From NCBI GenBank assembly GCA_905221605.1, contig CAJNDS010000025.1:238501-302500 (forward strand): 64,000 bases of DNA, written 5' to 3'. The notes under the pieces were generated by a model that made no database searches, was not told where the DNA came from, and was given only the letters and a program-made list of their open reading frames with translations. This DNA comes from Symbiodinium natans. Lineage: Eukaryota > Sar > Dinophyceae > Suessiales > Symbiodiniaceae. This document shows positions 37,192 to 45,354 of this stretch, one piece after another (position 1 is the first letter of the stretch; every line of letters starts with the position of its first letter). A program made the translations under genes and the position numbers.

Positions 37192-39531
37192 ATGGCTTCT
37201 ATAAACAACTTAACCACGCTTTACGCGAACGAAATTTACGAAATTTTTTCAACAGGGGCAACTGAAATAAGCGATCAATACGCTACCAAAACAGAAGTAG
37301 AAAACGCTAACTCGGCTAATACTTCTAATATAGCAACAAATACAGCAGATATAGCAGTTTTAAACACGAAACAACTTCAAAACTTCCAGAATATTAGTTC
37401 AATAACACATTTATTAAACACAGACTACCAAACAAACGCTACACTAACAACGAATTTTTACAATAAAGCAGAAATAGACACGACCTTTACTAATTACTAT
37501 ACACAAGCACAAATAGACACGAATTTAACTACTAATTATCAAAATAATACATTATTAGCAACAAATTTCTATAATAAAGGCGAGGTTGATACATTAATAG
37601 CGGGCGCAGGTGGTGGAGATGGTTATACGGACACAGAGATCGATAATTTATTAGATTTAAGAGTTCCAAAATCAGATTTTACAAATAGATTTAGTGCCAA
37701 TCCTATTATTGATTGTAGCGCCCCGACCGTTATTCATAGTGGTTTAACGTTAAATAATTCAACAGTAAATATAAGTCCAGTAGCAGGTTTATTATTCAGT
37801 AATCAAACAGGCGGAGGCGACAAAGTTTTAGCGGAGTTTAAAAATGCTACGAGTTATATAACTTTACAAGGTGATAAAATATTTTGTAATAATACATCAG
37901 ACGACGCTATCAAACAATTAGATTTAACAAATAATAATGCTGGTTATAAAATGAGCGGTAAAATAGAAACACCAACAGGTGGTTTAGTAGTAGAAAATAC
38001 AGCAGATGCTAATTTATCTCTTACGGTTCGGAACACTGATAATTATTTTACCTTTAATAATGACAGTATAGATTGTTATAATTCCGTAGGTGATACAGGA
38101 AGAATTTTAAATTTAAATAGTAACGCTAATCAATATGTTAAATCTCATTCTTTGTTAGTAGATACAGGAGCAAATACATTAACAGGCGGTTATACATTAG
38201 ATGTTGTTGATAATGCTATTGTTAGACAAAATTTAAGAGTGGATGGTAATTTAGACTTATCAAATGATTTAAATTTTTATGGTGAAAATTATAATATTTC
38301 TAATAATTCAGGACTTACCTTTTATAAAGATACAACAGATGCTTCTAACGTAATGTGTGTGAAAAACGCACAAGGGTATTTAAAATTTATTTCGTTTGGC
38401 ATCAATGCTTATAACACAAGCAACGATAGTTCTTCATTGCTTTTATTGAATACAGCAAACGGCAATGGTGTTTATTGTTTAAGTTTAGGCATAGGAGTTA
38501 TTCAAGGTTCAGATAAACTAAATGTATCGGGTGGCAATAGTAATTTTGGTGGAACTGCATCATTTCAAAGCACATCAACGTTTAACGGAGATATTTATGT
38601 CAATAATTCGGGGAGAATATTTCAGCGTATCGATGCTAATAATTCATTGAATGTAATATCAACAGAAGAAATTAATTTTTCATTACAATCAAATAGAACA
38701 ACCGATCCTACTACTGGAACAATAGCATTACAATTGAACGACACTAACGGTATTACGATTAATAGAGCAGTTACAAATAATCTTACTTTTAATAGCATTG
38801 GTAATATCGTTGGTGAGGCAGATGTTATTAGTTGGGGGCGTTTTATGTTCCAGAATAGTAGCGAATTTAAGGAAGTGTTGGACGGTCAATATAAATTATT
38901 TGTTAGAAATGGCGATACATTAGGTGATATTAATTTAACTGTTGGATTAGAAAGTAGCACACCAGAAATTCAATTAACTGACGGTAAAGTTAAAATGAAT
39001 AGTAATTTAGAAATAACACAGGAAACCATAATAGCAACATACGAACAAATACAATTTTCAAATACTGATGCAAGCGGAGAGATGTTTTTTTATTTTGGTT
39101 CAGTTGGTGCGGGTAATGAAGTTTTAGAAATTACAGCAGGAGGTGTTTATATAGATGGCACTTTTGGTTATTCATCAGACTTTTTATTAAAAAGAAACAT
39201 TAAAGAAGTTGATAGTAAGAAATGTTATGAAATAATCAAGTATGTAAAACCGAAAACGTTCAATTTTAAACATTTAAATGAAGAAAAAAATAAAGTTAAT
39301 CATTTAGGATTTATAGCGCAAGATTTTGAACAAGTATTACCGGAAGAATGGGAAGGAATTATAACAGAGGATAATAAAGGAAATAAGCGATTAGATTATT
39401 GTAAAACAGCAGTAATAACACATGGAGCAGTTCAACATTTGATTAAAGAAGTTGAAGATTTAACTGATTTAGTTAAAACGATGAAAAAAGAAATAGCAAA
39501 GTTGAAAAAGAAAGTTAAGGAGGATGATTAG
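37192..39531 (+). CDS. Trimeric fibre protein with C-terminal Peptidase_S74 chaperone, 779 aa
   Basis: The N-terminal ~150 residues carry repeats of the type TNFYNKAEIDT / TNYYTQAQIDT / TNFYNKGEVDT, as in trimeric tail-fibre stalks. A long Asn/Thr-rich beta-repeat region follows. From about residue 660 there is an intramolecular chaperone of the endosialidase type (Peptidase_S74): SDFLLKRNIKEVDSKKCYEI, YVKPKTFNF, HLGFIAQDFEQVLPEEW, LDYCKTAVITHGAVQHLIKE, then a coiled coil to the end. Ser662 and Lys667 have the Ser-x4-Lys spacing of the catalytic dyad that releases the chaperone after trimer folding. In the family the C-terminal piece is removed once the fibre has folded. Most relatives are phage tail fibres. 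It probably binds the host cell or, by analogy, a helper virus particle (inference). Confidence 0.88.
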   Translation: MASINNLTTLYANEIYEIFSTGATEISDQYATKTEVENANSANTSNIATNTADIAVLNTKQLQNFQNISSITHLLNTDYQTNATLTTNFYNKAEIDTTFTNYYTQAQIDTNLTTNYQNNTLLATNFYNKGEVDTLIAGAGGGDGYTDTEIDNLLDLRVPKSDFTNRFSANPIIDCSAPTVIHSGLTLNNSTVNISPVAGLLFSNQTGGGDKVLAEFKNATSYITLQGDKIFCNNTSDDAIKQLDLTNNNAGYKMSGKIETPTGGLVVENTADANLSLTVRNTDNYFTFNNDSIDCYNSVGDTGRILNLNSNANQYVKSHSLLVDTGANTLTGGYTLDVVDNAIVRQNLRVDGNLDLSNDLNFYGENYNISNNSGLTFYKDTTDASNVMCVKNAQGYLKFISFGINAYNTSNDSSSLLLLNTANGNGVYCLSLGIGVIQGSDKLNVSGGNSNFGGTASFQSTSTFNGDIYVNNSGRIFQRIDANNSLNVISTEEINFSLQSNRTTDPTTGTIALQLNDTNGITINRAVTNNLTFNSIGNIVGEADVISWGRFMFQNSSEFKEVLDGQYKLFVRNGDTLGDINLTVGLESSTPEIQLTDGKVKMNSNLEITQETIIATYEQIQFSNTDASGEMFFYFGSVGAGNEVLEITAGGVYIDGTFGYSSDFLLKRNIKEVDSKKCYEIIKYVKPKTFNFKHLNEEKNKVNHLGFIAQDFEQVLPEEWEGIITEDNKGNKRLDYCKTAVITHGAVQHLIKEVEDLTDLVKTMKKEIAKLKKKVKEDD

Positions 39532-39557
39532 TAATATTTTTATCTACGTATTAATAT

Positions 39558-39767
39558 ATGGGTTCGAAAACATCTAAAAATACTGCCACTGAAAATATGC
39601 AAAAAATAAAAGAACTTGATATAGATGAAAAAACTAAAACTGATATTTTACTATTCAATACATTGAAGGATTGTATAGAAAGGATTGAAAAATTAGAAGA
39701 AACGAAGAGCGATAAATTTGTATATAAATTACCCGCTATAAATTTGTGTAGTTATTCATTGATTTGA
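39558..39767 (+). CDS. Small protein with N-myristoylation-type start, 69 aa
   Basis: Begins MGSKTSKNTA: Gly2, Ser6 and Lys7 fit the N-myristoyltransferase consensus, and basic residues follow as in acylated peripheral membrane proteins. The middle is a charged helix (KIKELDIDEKTKTDILLFNT, DCIERIEKLEE). It follows the fibre gene by 26 nt. It may attach to a membrane during assembly or entry (inference). No family recognised. Confidence 0.55.
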   Translation: MGSKTSKNTATENMQKIKELDIDEKTKTDILLFNTLKDCIERIEKLEETKSDKFVYKLPAINLCSYSLI

Positions 39768-40011
39768 TGAGATTTCATGAAATAATTTGGAATAATATTA
39801 TTTTATGAAATATATTTTTTTTTGAATTTTAATACTGCTTTTGCACCTCTTTTTCTCTTCCTTTCTTACCTCACCCTTCCCGCGGTCTTTGCGCTAGTTC
39901 TGGTAGAGTGAGTGCGCCTCTCTCTCTTCCCCCTCTCGTCTCTTTTTTTACTTTCAGTCATGTTCTTTTGTGGTTGTTGATCTTGATGTTTTATAGCGTT
40001 TGGTTCAAGAG

Positions 40012-40634
40012 ATGGCTCAACTTTATGTATCTCCGGATTATGATGAGGGTGGTGACAACGCACCTGTAACGGTCGCCACTTGTCTTATTTTTTTTATGTT
40101 TTCGGTTTGTGATAATATATCACTTTAATATTTTTTATCCAAGGCAACTACGAGAAAGATCTACGATGTGCCTCGGTTCAATATTAGTAGTTGTGCTTAC
40201 ACATGTGTTTTGCTTGCATCTAAGGCATGGTGGTGGGGACTCCACTTTTTCAAAGAATGGGAAAAGGAATATCAGGACACAGAAATGAAGATGATGTGGA
40301 AGGAAGATGCTTTGTCAGAAAGCATGAGAAGAGAGGAAGGAAAAAAAATGAAGGAGGTGCAACCCAAGACACCACCATACCCAGCCACAAAAGCAATGCC
40401 AAAAAAGCCAGCTACCAAGAAAATGCCCCGACCAAAATATGCCCCAGCAGGGGTTCCGCAGGGCATCGCAAAGCGTGTAGTGTCTTGACTAAAAATAAGT
40501 TTGTTTTTGCATTTTTACATTTACCTTGTGGTTATATAATACAATCCAAGGAGAAGACCAAAGTGGCGAAGGTGGTGCCACCACCACCAAAGAAAAAGCA
40601 ACTCGGCAAAAATAAAACAACCCTAAAACCCTAA
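40012..40634 (+). CDS. Three-exon basic Pro/Lys-rich protein (predicted splicing), ~156 aa
   Basis: Predicted exons are 40012-40065, 40144-40476 and 40551-40634. Exon 1 encodes MAQLYVSPDYDEGGDNAP (18 codons), exon 2 111 codons (starting ATTRKIYDVPRFNISS, with CVLLASKAWWWGLHFFKEWE) and exon 3 27 codons (EKTKVAKVVPPPPKKKQLGK). Both introns (78 and 74 nt) are AT-rich, begin with GT and end in the same ATCCAAG|G; all joins are phase 0. Without splicing the ORF is 40168-40488 (106 codons). The second half is rich in Lys-Pro pairs (KAMPKKPATKKMPRPKYAP), like a chromatin or DNA-binding tail. The stop codon lies within the telomere-like repeat. Probably captured host sequence; function unknown. Confidence 0.55.
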
Positions 40635-40665
40635 AACCCTAAAACCCTAAAACCCTAAAACCCTA
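40619..40665 (+). repeat. Five CCCTAAAA telomere-like units
   Basis: ACCCTAAA is repeated five times with one extra A per unit compared with the plant/algal-type telomere repeat. It overlaps the end of the predicted exon 3 and provides its TAA stop. Similar CCCTAAA tracts occur widely in the host part of the window, so the tract supports host origin of the island. Confidence 0.9.
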
Positions 40666-40801
40666 ATCTATCCAAGGTGATCTGGTGAGATGAGTGGCGC
40701 GGATTTCTTCTTCGTCTGATGGCTGGAAAAGGAGGACTGGAATAATAAATAATAAAATAATTTGAAATATAATTTTATGAATAAGTTTTATGAATAAGGT
40801 T

Positions 40802-41569
40802 TTATAATTCTGATGATATTGTCATAGCTTTTTCAAAGCGAATAAAGAACATACGATTTATATCTTTTGCATTTGTATTTATATATAAGAATGAATAGGG
40901 AGCATCGTTTATAGCTATTCTATACATTTCATACAATTCTTCTTTATTCACCAATGCGGAATTTTCTTCTAGAAATGAATTGACTTCATTCATATTTTTC
41001 AATCGGAATATAAATAAAGCGGATGTATTTAACCTTACGATTGGAGCAAGGACATTATATTTTTGAGTTGATAATAATACGGATATTGCATTGTGGCGAC
41101 CACGAGTAAATAGGGAATGTAATATATTTGAATACCTTACGAATTTTGGATCGTCCGCGAAATCATCAATAACAATTAATATTGAATGTAAATGTTTTTG
41201 CTTATTCTTTTTTTGATAGTCAATAACTTTATGTTGTGTTTTTATAATTTGGTTTAGCGCTTCGGGATTATATTCTTCGAAATATGTTTTTTCTTTTTCG
41301 GTATCTACATTCATATTTTCCGATATATGTTTTTTTACGCTGTTCCATGTGTCATCGACATGAACGCTAGGACTGAATATAAATATTCTTTCGAATGAGC
41401 CTTTATAAATATTCAATATGAGATTTTGTATCAATACCGTTTTACCGCCGGTAGAAGAGGCAACCAATATACCACGGAATGGAAGCGACGGCATCATATC
41501 ATATTTTGAGTTTTTGTATTTATATTCTGGAATATCTATTGGTTTGACGATCGGAATGCTATTATTCAT
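40802..41569 (-). CDS. Genome-packaging ATPase (FtsK/HerA, A32-like), 255 aa
   Basis: This protein pumps the viral genome into preformed capsids. It has a Walker A motif GILVASSTGGKT with Lys43 and Thr44, a Walker B motif SILIVIDDFADD (residues 129-140) with Asp135 and Asp136, and TRGRHNAISVLLSTQ with a possible arginine finger and sensor Gln. The length matches Polinton, PLV and virophage ATPases. It is the only minus-strand gene in the right half of the element and its 3' end faces the cargo island. Confidence 0.92.
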   Translation of the reverse strand: MNNSIPIVKPIDIPEYKYKNSKYDMMPSLPFRGILVASSTGGKTVLIQNLILNIYKGSFERIFIFSPSVHVDDTWNSVKKHISENMNVDTEKEKTYFEEYNPEALNQIIKTQHKVIDYQKKNKQKHLHSILIVIDDFADDPKFVRYSNILHSLFTRGRHNAISVLLSTQKYNVLAPIVRLNTSALFIFRLKNMNEVNSFLEENSALVNKEELYEMYRIAINDAPYSFLYINTNAKDINRMFFIRFEKAMTISSEL

Positions 41570-41606
41570 TATAAATACATAGAAGATTTTATATTTTAAT
41601 TATATA

Positions 41607-41756
41607 ATGAATTACGACAAATACATAGAGGCGATAAATGAAATAGAAGACGTCGAACAAATAATAATAACCGAGCCACGGTATAGGCGCTGTTGTTATT
41701 CCGTTTTGGAAATTTGCAAGGGAGTTTTACAATATTCAAAATTTAAGAAAAATTAA
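41607..41756 (+). CDS. Small unknown protein, 49 aa
   Basis: ATG in AATTATATAATG, then 49 codons (IEAINEIEDVEQIIITEPRY, then RRCCYSVLEICKGVLQY) and TAA. It starts 37 nt from the divergent ATPase gene and ends 21 nt before the next gene. The composition looks like a real protein with Cys-Cys and amphipathic helices. Function unknown. Confidence 0.5.
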   Translation: MNYDKYIEAINEIEDVEQIIITEPRYRRCCYSVLEICKGVLQYSKFKKN

Positions 41757-41776
41757 AAAATATAAGGTTTAAAAAT

Positions 41777-42273
41777 ATGAGCGATAAGGAAGATGAAGAA
41801 AAACAAAAAAACAACGGAGGATTTATATTAACGCCTACCAGTTTAAACTGTTTGCCGTGTAGATGTAGAAAAAATTTATATCGTAAAGAAACGAAAACAA
41901 CAAGCGACAAAGATAGTAAAACCATTTATATAATTGAAAATAGAAGTAGTTATAAAGTTGGTAGAGGAACAACACCCGATAATAATATTTTTACACCAGA
42001 TCAATCCGGAAGTGTAGCCATTTGTGATAATGGATGGGGTCAAGGCAGGACACCAACACCCGAAGAATGCGACGAACGTATAGAAAAAACGCTGATGATA
42101 TTAAGGAATTGAAACAAAAATTGGAAATGAAAATTTACAAAACAGAGGAGGATATTAACGAGCTTAAAGAAGATGTAAAAAAGTTAGATAAAGATGTTTA
42201 TTATATTATAAAATGCAATAAGAAGAAACCAGAAACAATAAAAGAAACAAAAGATTTAACAACTATGGATTAA
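41777..42273 (+). CDS. Unknown ~165-aa protein, frameshifted at an A6 run
   Basis: The first frame (41777-42112) reads GGFILTPTSLNCLPCRCRKN, TIYIIENRSSYKVGRGTT and TPTPEECDERIEK, then loses protein character. From the A6 run at 42093-42098 the other frame continues with a coiled coil (ADDIKELKQKLEMKIYKTEE, DINELKEDVKKLDKDVYYII). The span is one base short of a multiple of three, so a single-base deletion fits. The run does not sit in the frame needed for a standard -1 slippery heptamer. Two overlapping genes are the alternative. A CLPCRCRK cluster may bind metal. Unknown function. Confidence 0.5.
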
Positions 42274-42303
42274 CATTTAAAAAATAAAATCTAATATATG
42301 TTG

Positions 42304-42332
42304 GATGCGACGCAACACAGGCGCCTCGCATC
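42304..42332. terminator. Hairpin GATGCGA/TCGCATC followed by TTTT
   Basis: Perfect 7-bp stem (42304-42310 with 42326-42332) around a 15-nt loop, directly followed by TTTT, 31 nt after the stop at 42273 and in a locally GC-rich patch of an AT-rich spacer. It resembles a 3'-end or transcript-processing hairpin. The rest of 42335-42510 shows nothing more that I can assign. Confidence 0.4.
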
Positions 42333-42511
42333 TTTTGAAGTCCCTAGGTATTGAAACAGGAAAAGCCCCGATTGCGCCCTTTGCTATTGCGACCATTCAC
42401 TACATAAGATAGTGGCTAATTAGTTTGATAAGAATTCATAAAATTCATATTTACAATTTGTTGTAAATATGAAATTAAAAAAATATTTATAAAAAAAATA
42501 TATAGAAAAAT

Positions 42512-42535
42512 TTTCTTAAAATTGTTTTAAAGAAA
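42512..42535 (+). promoter_or_regulatory. Degenerate copy of the right-arm palindrome
   Basis: TTTCTTAAA, ATTGT, TTTAAAGAAA: one base shorter in the left arm than the three perfect copies downstream. It is preceded by the same AATATATAGAAAAATTTT context and lies 26 nt before the ATG at 42561. Confidence 0.6.
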
Positions 42536-42560
42536 TATTATTATATATATTATAATATAT

Positions 42561-42992
42561 ATGGAACATACAACATTGGAACAAATGTTAAACAAATTGA
42601 CACTGGAAGACATTAAACAACAGCTCGCCTTATATCAAAAACTGTATTATCATAAAAGAAGAACAGAGGAAGGTTTCAGCGAAGGAAAAAGAGAAAGCGC
42701 GAGACAGTATAACAAGAGAAAGGCTTTGGACAAAATCTTAAACGATAAGAACATTGACATAATGAATAATTTAGAGCTTACCGAAACTAAAACAGCTGTT
42801 AAAACTAGCGCTTACAATAAACATTCACTAGATGATGTTGTAATGTTGAAGCCTTTAAAAAAGGAAAAGAAGGAAAAAGAGGAAAAAGAGGACAAGAAGG
42901 AAAAGAAAGAAAAGAAAGAAAAGAAGGACAAGAAGGGAAAACAGGATAAAACCGAAGGTAAAGAACAAGGTGAAGAAAATCAAAATAATTAA
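42561..42992 (+). CDS. Lys/Glu-rich protein, 143 aa
   Basis: The N-terminal 100 residues are helical (LNKLTLEDIKQQLALYQKLY, RRTEEGFSEGKRESARQYNK), and the C-terminus is a Lys-Glu-Asp repeat (KKEKKEKEEKEDKKEKKEKK) made from AAG/GAA codons. The charge-rich tail is likely disordered. First gene of the right arm, controlled by the degenerate palindrome. Unknown function. Confidence 0.6.
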   Translation: MEHTTLEQMLNKLTLEDIKQQLALYQKLYYHKRRTEEGFSEGKRESARQYNKRKALDKILNDKNIDIMNNLELTETKTAVKTSAYNKHSLDDVVMLKPLKKEKKEKEEKEDKKEKKEKKEKKDKKGKQDKTEGKEQGEENQNN

Positions 42993-43007
42993 AATATTGT
43001 AAGGTTT

Positions 43008-43199
43008 CCACCCTGCAAAGGTGAAAAAAAATAACCCTTCCACCTTATAGGTGGATTGGAAAACCCGAGTAAGGTGGAAGCATTAAAAAACGAAGGAGCC
43101 CCCTAATCCACCTATAAGGTGGTTTGGGTTCCACCTGCAAGGTGGTTTGGGTTCCACCTGTAAGGTGGATTGGCTTCCACCTGCAAGGTGGATTGGAAC
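43008..43199. repeat. Palindromic 23-bp tandem repeats (CCACCT-N3-AGGTGG)
   Basis: Four tandem units start at 43108, 43131, 43154 and 43177, exactly 23 bp apart. Each is a perfect 6-bp palindrome CCACCT-NNN-AGGTGG plus a (T/A)TTGG(G/C)TT-type spacer. A fifth perfect palindrome is at 43040-43054 and a degenerate one at 43008. GC content is much higher than in the surrounding DNA. The array lies between two plus-strand genes, upstream of the palindrome promoter at 43246. It may be a binding array for a viral protein, an origin element, or RNA hairpins in a 3' UTR. Confidence 0.9.
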
Positions 43200-43245
43200 A
43201 AAAATTTAAAAAAAAATATATATAGAAAATTTTATTATAAAAATT

Positions 43246-43270
43246 TTTCTTTAAAAATGGTTTAAAGAAA
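43246..43270 (+). promoter_or_regulatory. Right-arm palindrome, copy before 43288
   Basis: Perfect inverted repeat TTTCTTTAAA - AATGG - TTTAAAGAAA, 18 nt before the ATG. It is preceded by AATATATATAGAAAATTTTA, context shared with the copies at 43822 and 45355. Confidence 0.75.
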
Positions 43271-43287
43271 AAACTATACTATAATAT

Positions 43288-43797
43288 ATGTTATGTAGAT
43301 GCCCGAGGTGCGCCGACCAACAAAACACCATAAAACTTTTATGTGACCAAGTTTTACGAAAAGACCTTTTTGATTTAGTCAGTTCTTTTAATCGTTGCAA
43401 GAAATGCGACGAAAAAATTAAAATGGACGAGTTTAAGAAAACATTCAACTCGATTCAATGGGGCATTCTGCACTATGCAAGGACTTTACAAGGAATAAAA
43501 TCAGAAATCAATGACAAAAACATAAACAAACATATAAATAAAGAATCGATGGGGTATATCAGATATGTCGGACACTGTTTAACATATGGACATAAACCAT
43601 TGGACAGATACAAAATAGAATCAGACATTAAAATACAAAATATGATACAGAAAAGAAAAAACAGAAAATTCGGAGACGATGATTTAGATTTAAACCTTTT
43701 AGCATATAAGTTCTTTTGCAATATTTTTCTAAAAAGTTTTGGTAATGAAAAAGGGCAACGTATTAACAATATACTTTACAACATTTTGTTTTTATAA
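43288..43797 (+). CDS. Double-CxxC protein A, 169 aa
   Basis: Two Cys pairs, CRCPRCADQQN near residues 3-13 and FNRCKKCDEKI near residues 34-44, probably make one zinc ribbon. The rest is helical and basic (KTFNSIQWGILHYARTLQGI, YIRYVGHCLTYGHKPLDRYK). It is a paralogue of the next gene: same Cys spacing, a shared Q-x(0-4)-LL-x2-QVL stretch between the pairs, and similar length. It could be a DNA- or RNA-binding regulator. Confidence 0.65.
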   Translation: MLCRCPRCADQQNTIKLLCDQVLRKDLFDLVSSFNRCKKCDEKIKMDEFKKTFNSIQWGILHYARTLQGIKSEINDKNINKHINKESMGYIRYVGHCLTYGHKPLDRYKIESDIKIQNMIQKRKNRKFGDDDLDLNLLAYKFFCNIFLKSFGNEKGQRINNILYNILFL

Positions 43798-43821
43798 AAA
43801 TAGAAAATTAGTATAAAAATT

Positions 43822-43846
43822 TTTCTTTAAAAATGGTTTAAAGAAA
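43822..43846 (+). promoter_or_regulatory. Right-arm palindrome, copy before 43870
   Basis: TTTCTTTAAA - AATGG - TTTAAAGAAA again, 24 nt before the ATG, with upstream context AAAATTAGTATAAAAATT. Confidence 0.75.
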
Positions 43847-43869
43847 AACTTTTATATAGTATTATATAT

Positions 43870-44385
43870 ATGGGCTTTGTCTGTGAGAGGTGCGCCGAGC
43901 AGAATGTCACTACACGACTTTTAGGTCGGCAGGTTTTACATAATGAGATTGGTGTCTTAATCAGTCCCTTTACAAGGTGCAGAGGGTGCGACGGAAGAGA
44001 AAATGCTGTGAGATTCAAAACAACAATGAAGAAACTACCTGCTTTTAGTTTTCCTCGGACGGTTCAACATTGTAAGGAAATGCTACGAGACAAACCTCTA
44101 AAAAAATACATAAACCGCTATACATTGTCTTTTTTGACAGATTTGAGATATGATGCTTTCGTGATTCAAAACAACAAAGAGCTTAAAGTTTTAATAAAAA
44201 CAACCCGATATATAGACCTAGAATACAGAAAAAATACAAATATGAAATCGTATTTAAAAAAGCCACCCACAATAGAACTGGAAGAAGTGGCTGTTAGATT
44301 TTTCAGTGATTATTTTCAGCAGTATTTGGACAAGATAGACAGCGATTATATGATAAAATTTTTAAAACAAATATTTGATAAATAA
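43870..44385 (+). CDS. Double-CxxC protein B, 171 aa
   Basis: Paralogue of the 43288 protein. CERCAEQN near residues 5-12 and FTRCRGCDGRE near residues 34-44 form the Cys pairs, with LLGRQVLHNE between them. The C-terminal two thirds differ more (RYDAFVIQNNKELKVLIKTT). The pair probably arose by tandem duplication together with its palindrome. The integrase gene starts 20 nt after this stop and has no palindrome of its own, so the two are likely co-transcribed. Confidence 0.65.
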   Translation: MGFVCERCAEQNVTTRLLGRQVLHNEIGVLISPFTRCRGCDGRENAVRFKTTMKKLPAFSFPRTVQHCKEMLRDKPLKKYINRYTLSFLTDLRYDAFVIQNNKELKVLIKTTRYIDLEYRKNTNMKSYLKKPPTIELEEVAVRFFSDYFQQYLDKIDSDYMIKFLKQIFDK

Positions 44386-44404
44386 TATTCTAATTCTTTT
44401 TATT

Positions 44405-45322
44405 ATGGGCGATAATAAAAAGAATTCTATAATCAATGATGTTTATTATGATAGAGCAGGTTTCGGAAGCAAAAAACAAACATTGAAAGATGCAAGAGAG
44501 AAAGATAAAACTATTACAATGGCAGATGTTGATAATTTTTTTAGAGAAAATGTTGAACAGAAGAAGCAGATAAGAGGAAGAAACACTTTTATAGCACCAG
44601 AACCTTTTTACGAATTTCAATTTGATTTGTTTTTTATAAATGACCTTAAAAATCAAAAATTCAACATCGGGGCGATAATGATTGATGTGTTTAGTCGGTT
44701 TATGGTGGTAGTCCCGATTAAAAACAAAAATAAAGCAAACATAGCATCGGGAATTATAGAGGGCTTTAACAAAATGGGAGGAAAGCCAAAAATACTTTAT
44801 ACCGATGACGAGGGGGCATTGCAGAAGGAAGCTATACAAAAATATTTGAACGAGGAAGGCATACAACATCATAGAACCAGAGCCCACGCTAATTTTAGTG
44901 AAAGAGCCATCAGAACATTTAAGGATATGCTTTATAAAAGAGTTGAAGCCGATGAAAAGAAAGGAAAAAATAATATCCAATGGACGGATTATATTTTTGA
45001 AATTTTACTAACATATAATAACAAAATGGAACATTCAGCTATAAAAATGACACCGAAGGAAGCAATGAAGGAGAAGAACGAATTGAAGGCAAAACAAAAT
45101 ATGACCAGTCAAGCAACCAGAACTCGGAAATATCCCGAGATATCAGTGGGCAGTAAAGTTAAAATTTACAGGAAAAGGAAACAGGGAGAAAAAGAAAGGG
45201 TCAGTTTATGGAGCAAGGAAACATATGAAGTAGAAAGAATAGAGGAAAGGAACAACCAAAGTAATTTTTATGTAAAGGGCAACAGCCGACCATATTTAAG
45301 ATTTGAACTTTTAAAACTTTAA
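44405..45322 (+). CDS. Retroviral-type DDE integrase, 305 aa
   Basis: It catalyses cutting and joining of the element ends to target DNA. The core domain has FQFDLFFIND (Asp74), then IGAIMIDVFSRFMVVVPIKN, KILYTDDEGALQ (Asp134) and HANFSERAIRTFKDMLYKR (Glu166), the DDE triad of the rve fold. The N-terminal 60 residues are helical, without a clear HHCC zinc motif. The C-terminal part (ISVGSKVKIYRKRKQGEKER, LWSKETYEVERIEERN) resembles the SH3/chromo-like end of Polinton integrases. The 5-bp target duplication fits this enzyme type. I start at the ATG at 44405 because the ten codons upstream overlap the intergenic region. The frame is intact. Confidence 0.9.
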   Translation: MGDNKKNSIINDVYYDRAGFGSKKQTLKDAREKDKTITMADVDNFFRENVEQKKQIRGRNTFIAPEPFYEFQFDLFFINDLKNQKFNIGAIMIDVFSRFMVVVPIKNKNKANIASGIIEGFNKMGGKPKILYTDDEGALQKEAIQKYLNEEGIQHHRTRAHANFSERAIRTFKDMLYKRVEADEKKGKNNIQWTDYIFEILLTYNNKMEHSAIKMTPKEAMKEKNELKAKQNMTSQATRTRKYPEISVGSKVKIYRKRKQGEKERVSLWSKETYEVERIEERNNQSNFYVKGNSRPYLRFELLKL

Positions 45323-45354
45323 AAAAATATATAGAAATTTTTATTATAAAAATT

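Larger units (their letters stand above)
39850..40735. other. Second cargo island of higher GC inside the PLV
   Basis: Mixed-composition DNA between AT-rich PLV genes. It contains a pyrimidine-rich, promoter-like stretch (39842-39955), the three-exon gene at 40012-40634, five CCCTAAAA telomere-like units at its end, and a GC-richer tail (about 40670-40740). Confidence 0.6.

Noticed and set aside
42093-42099. Programmed -1 frameshift at AAAAAAC
   Set aside because: The heptamer is not in the zero-frame register needed for tandem slippage (the frame reads GAA AAA ACG), so a plain indel is more likely.
43008-43199. CRISPR array
   Set aside because: Units are only 23 bp, palindromic, with no unique spacers of normal length and no cas genes; the host is eukaryotic.
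44390-44980. 196-codon minus-strand ORF
   Set aside because: Antisense to the integrase, whose catalytic motifs are clear on the plus strand.
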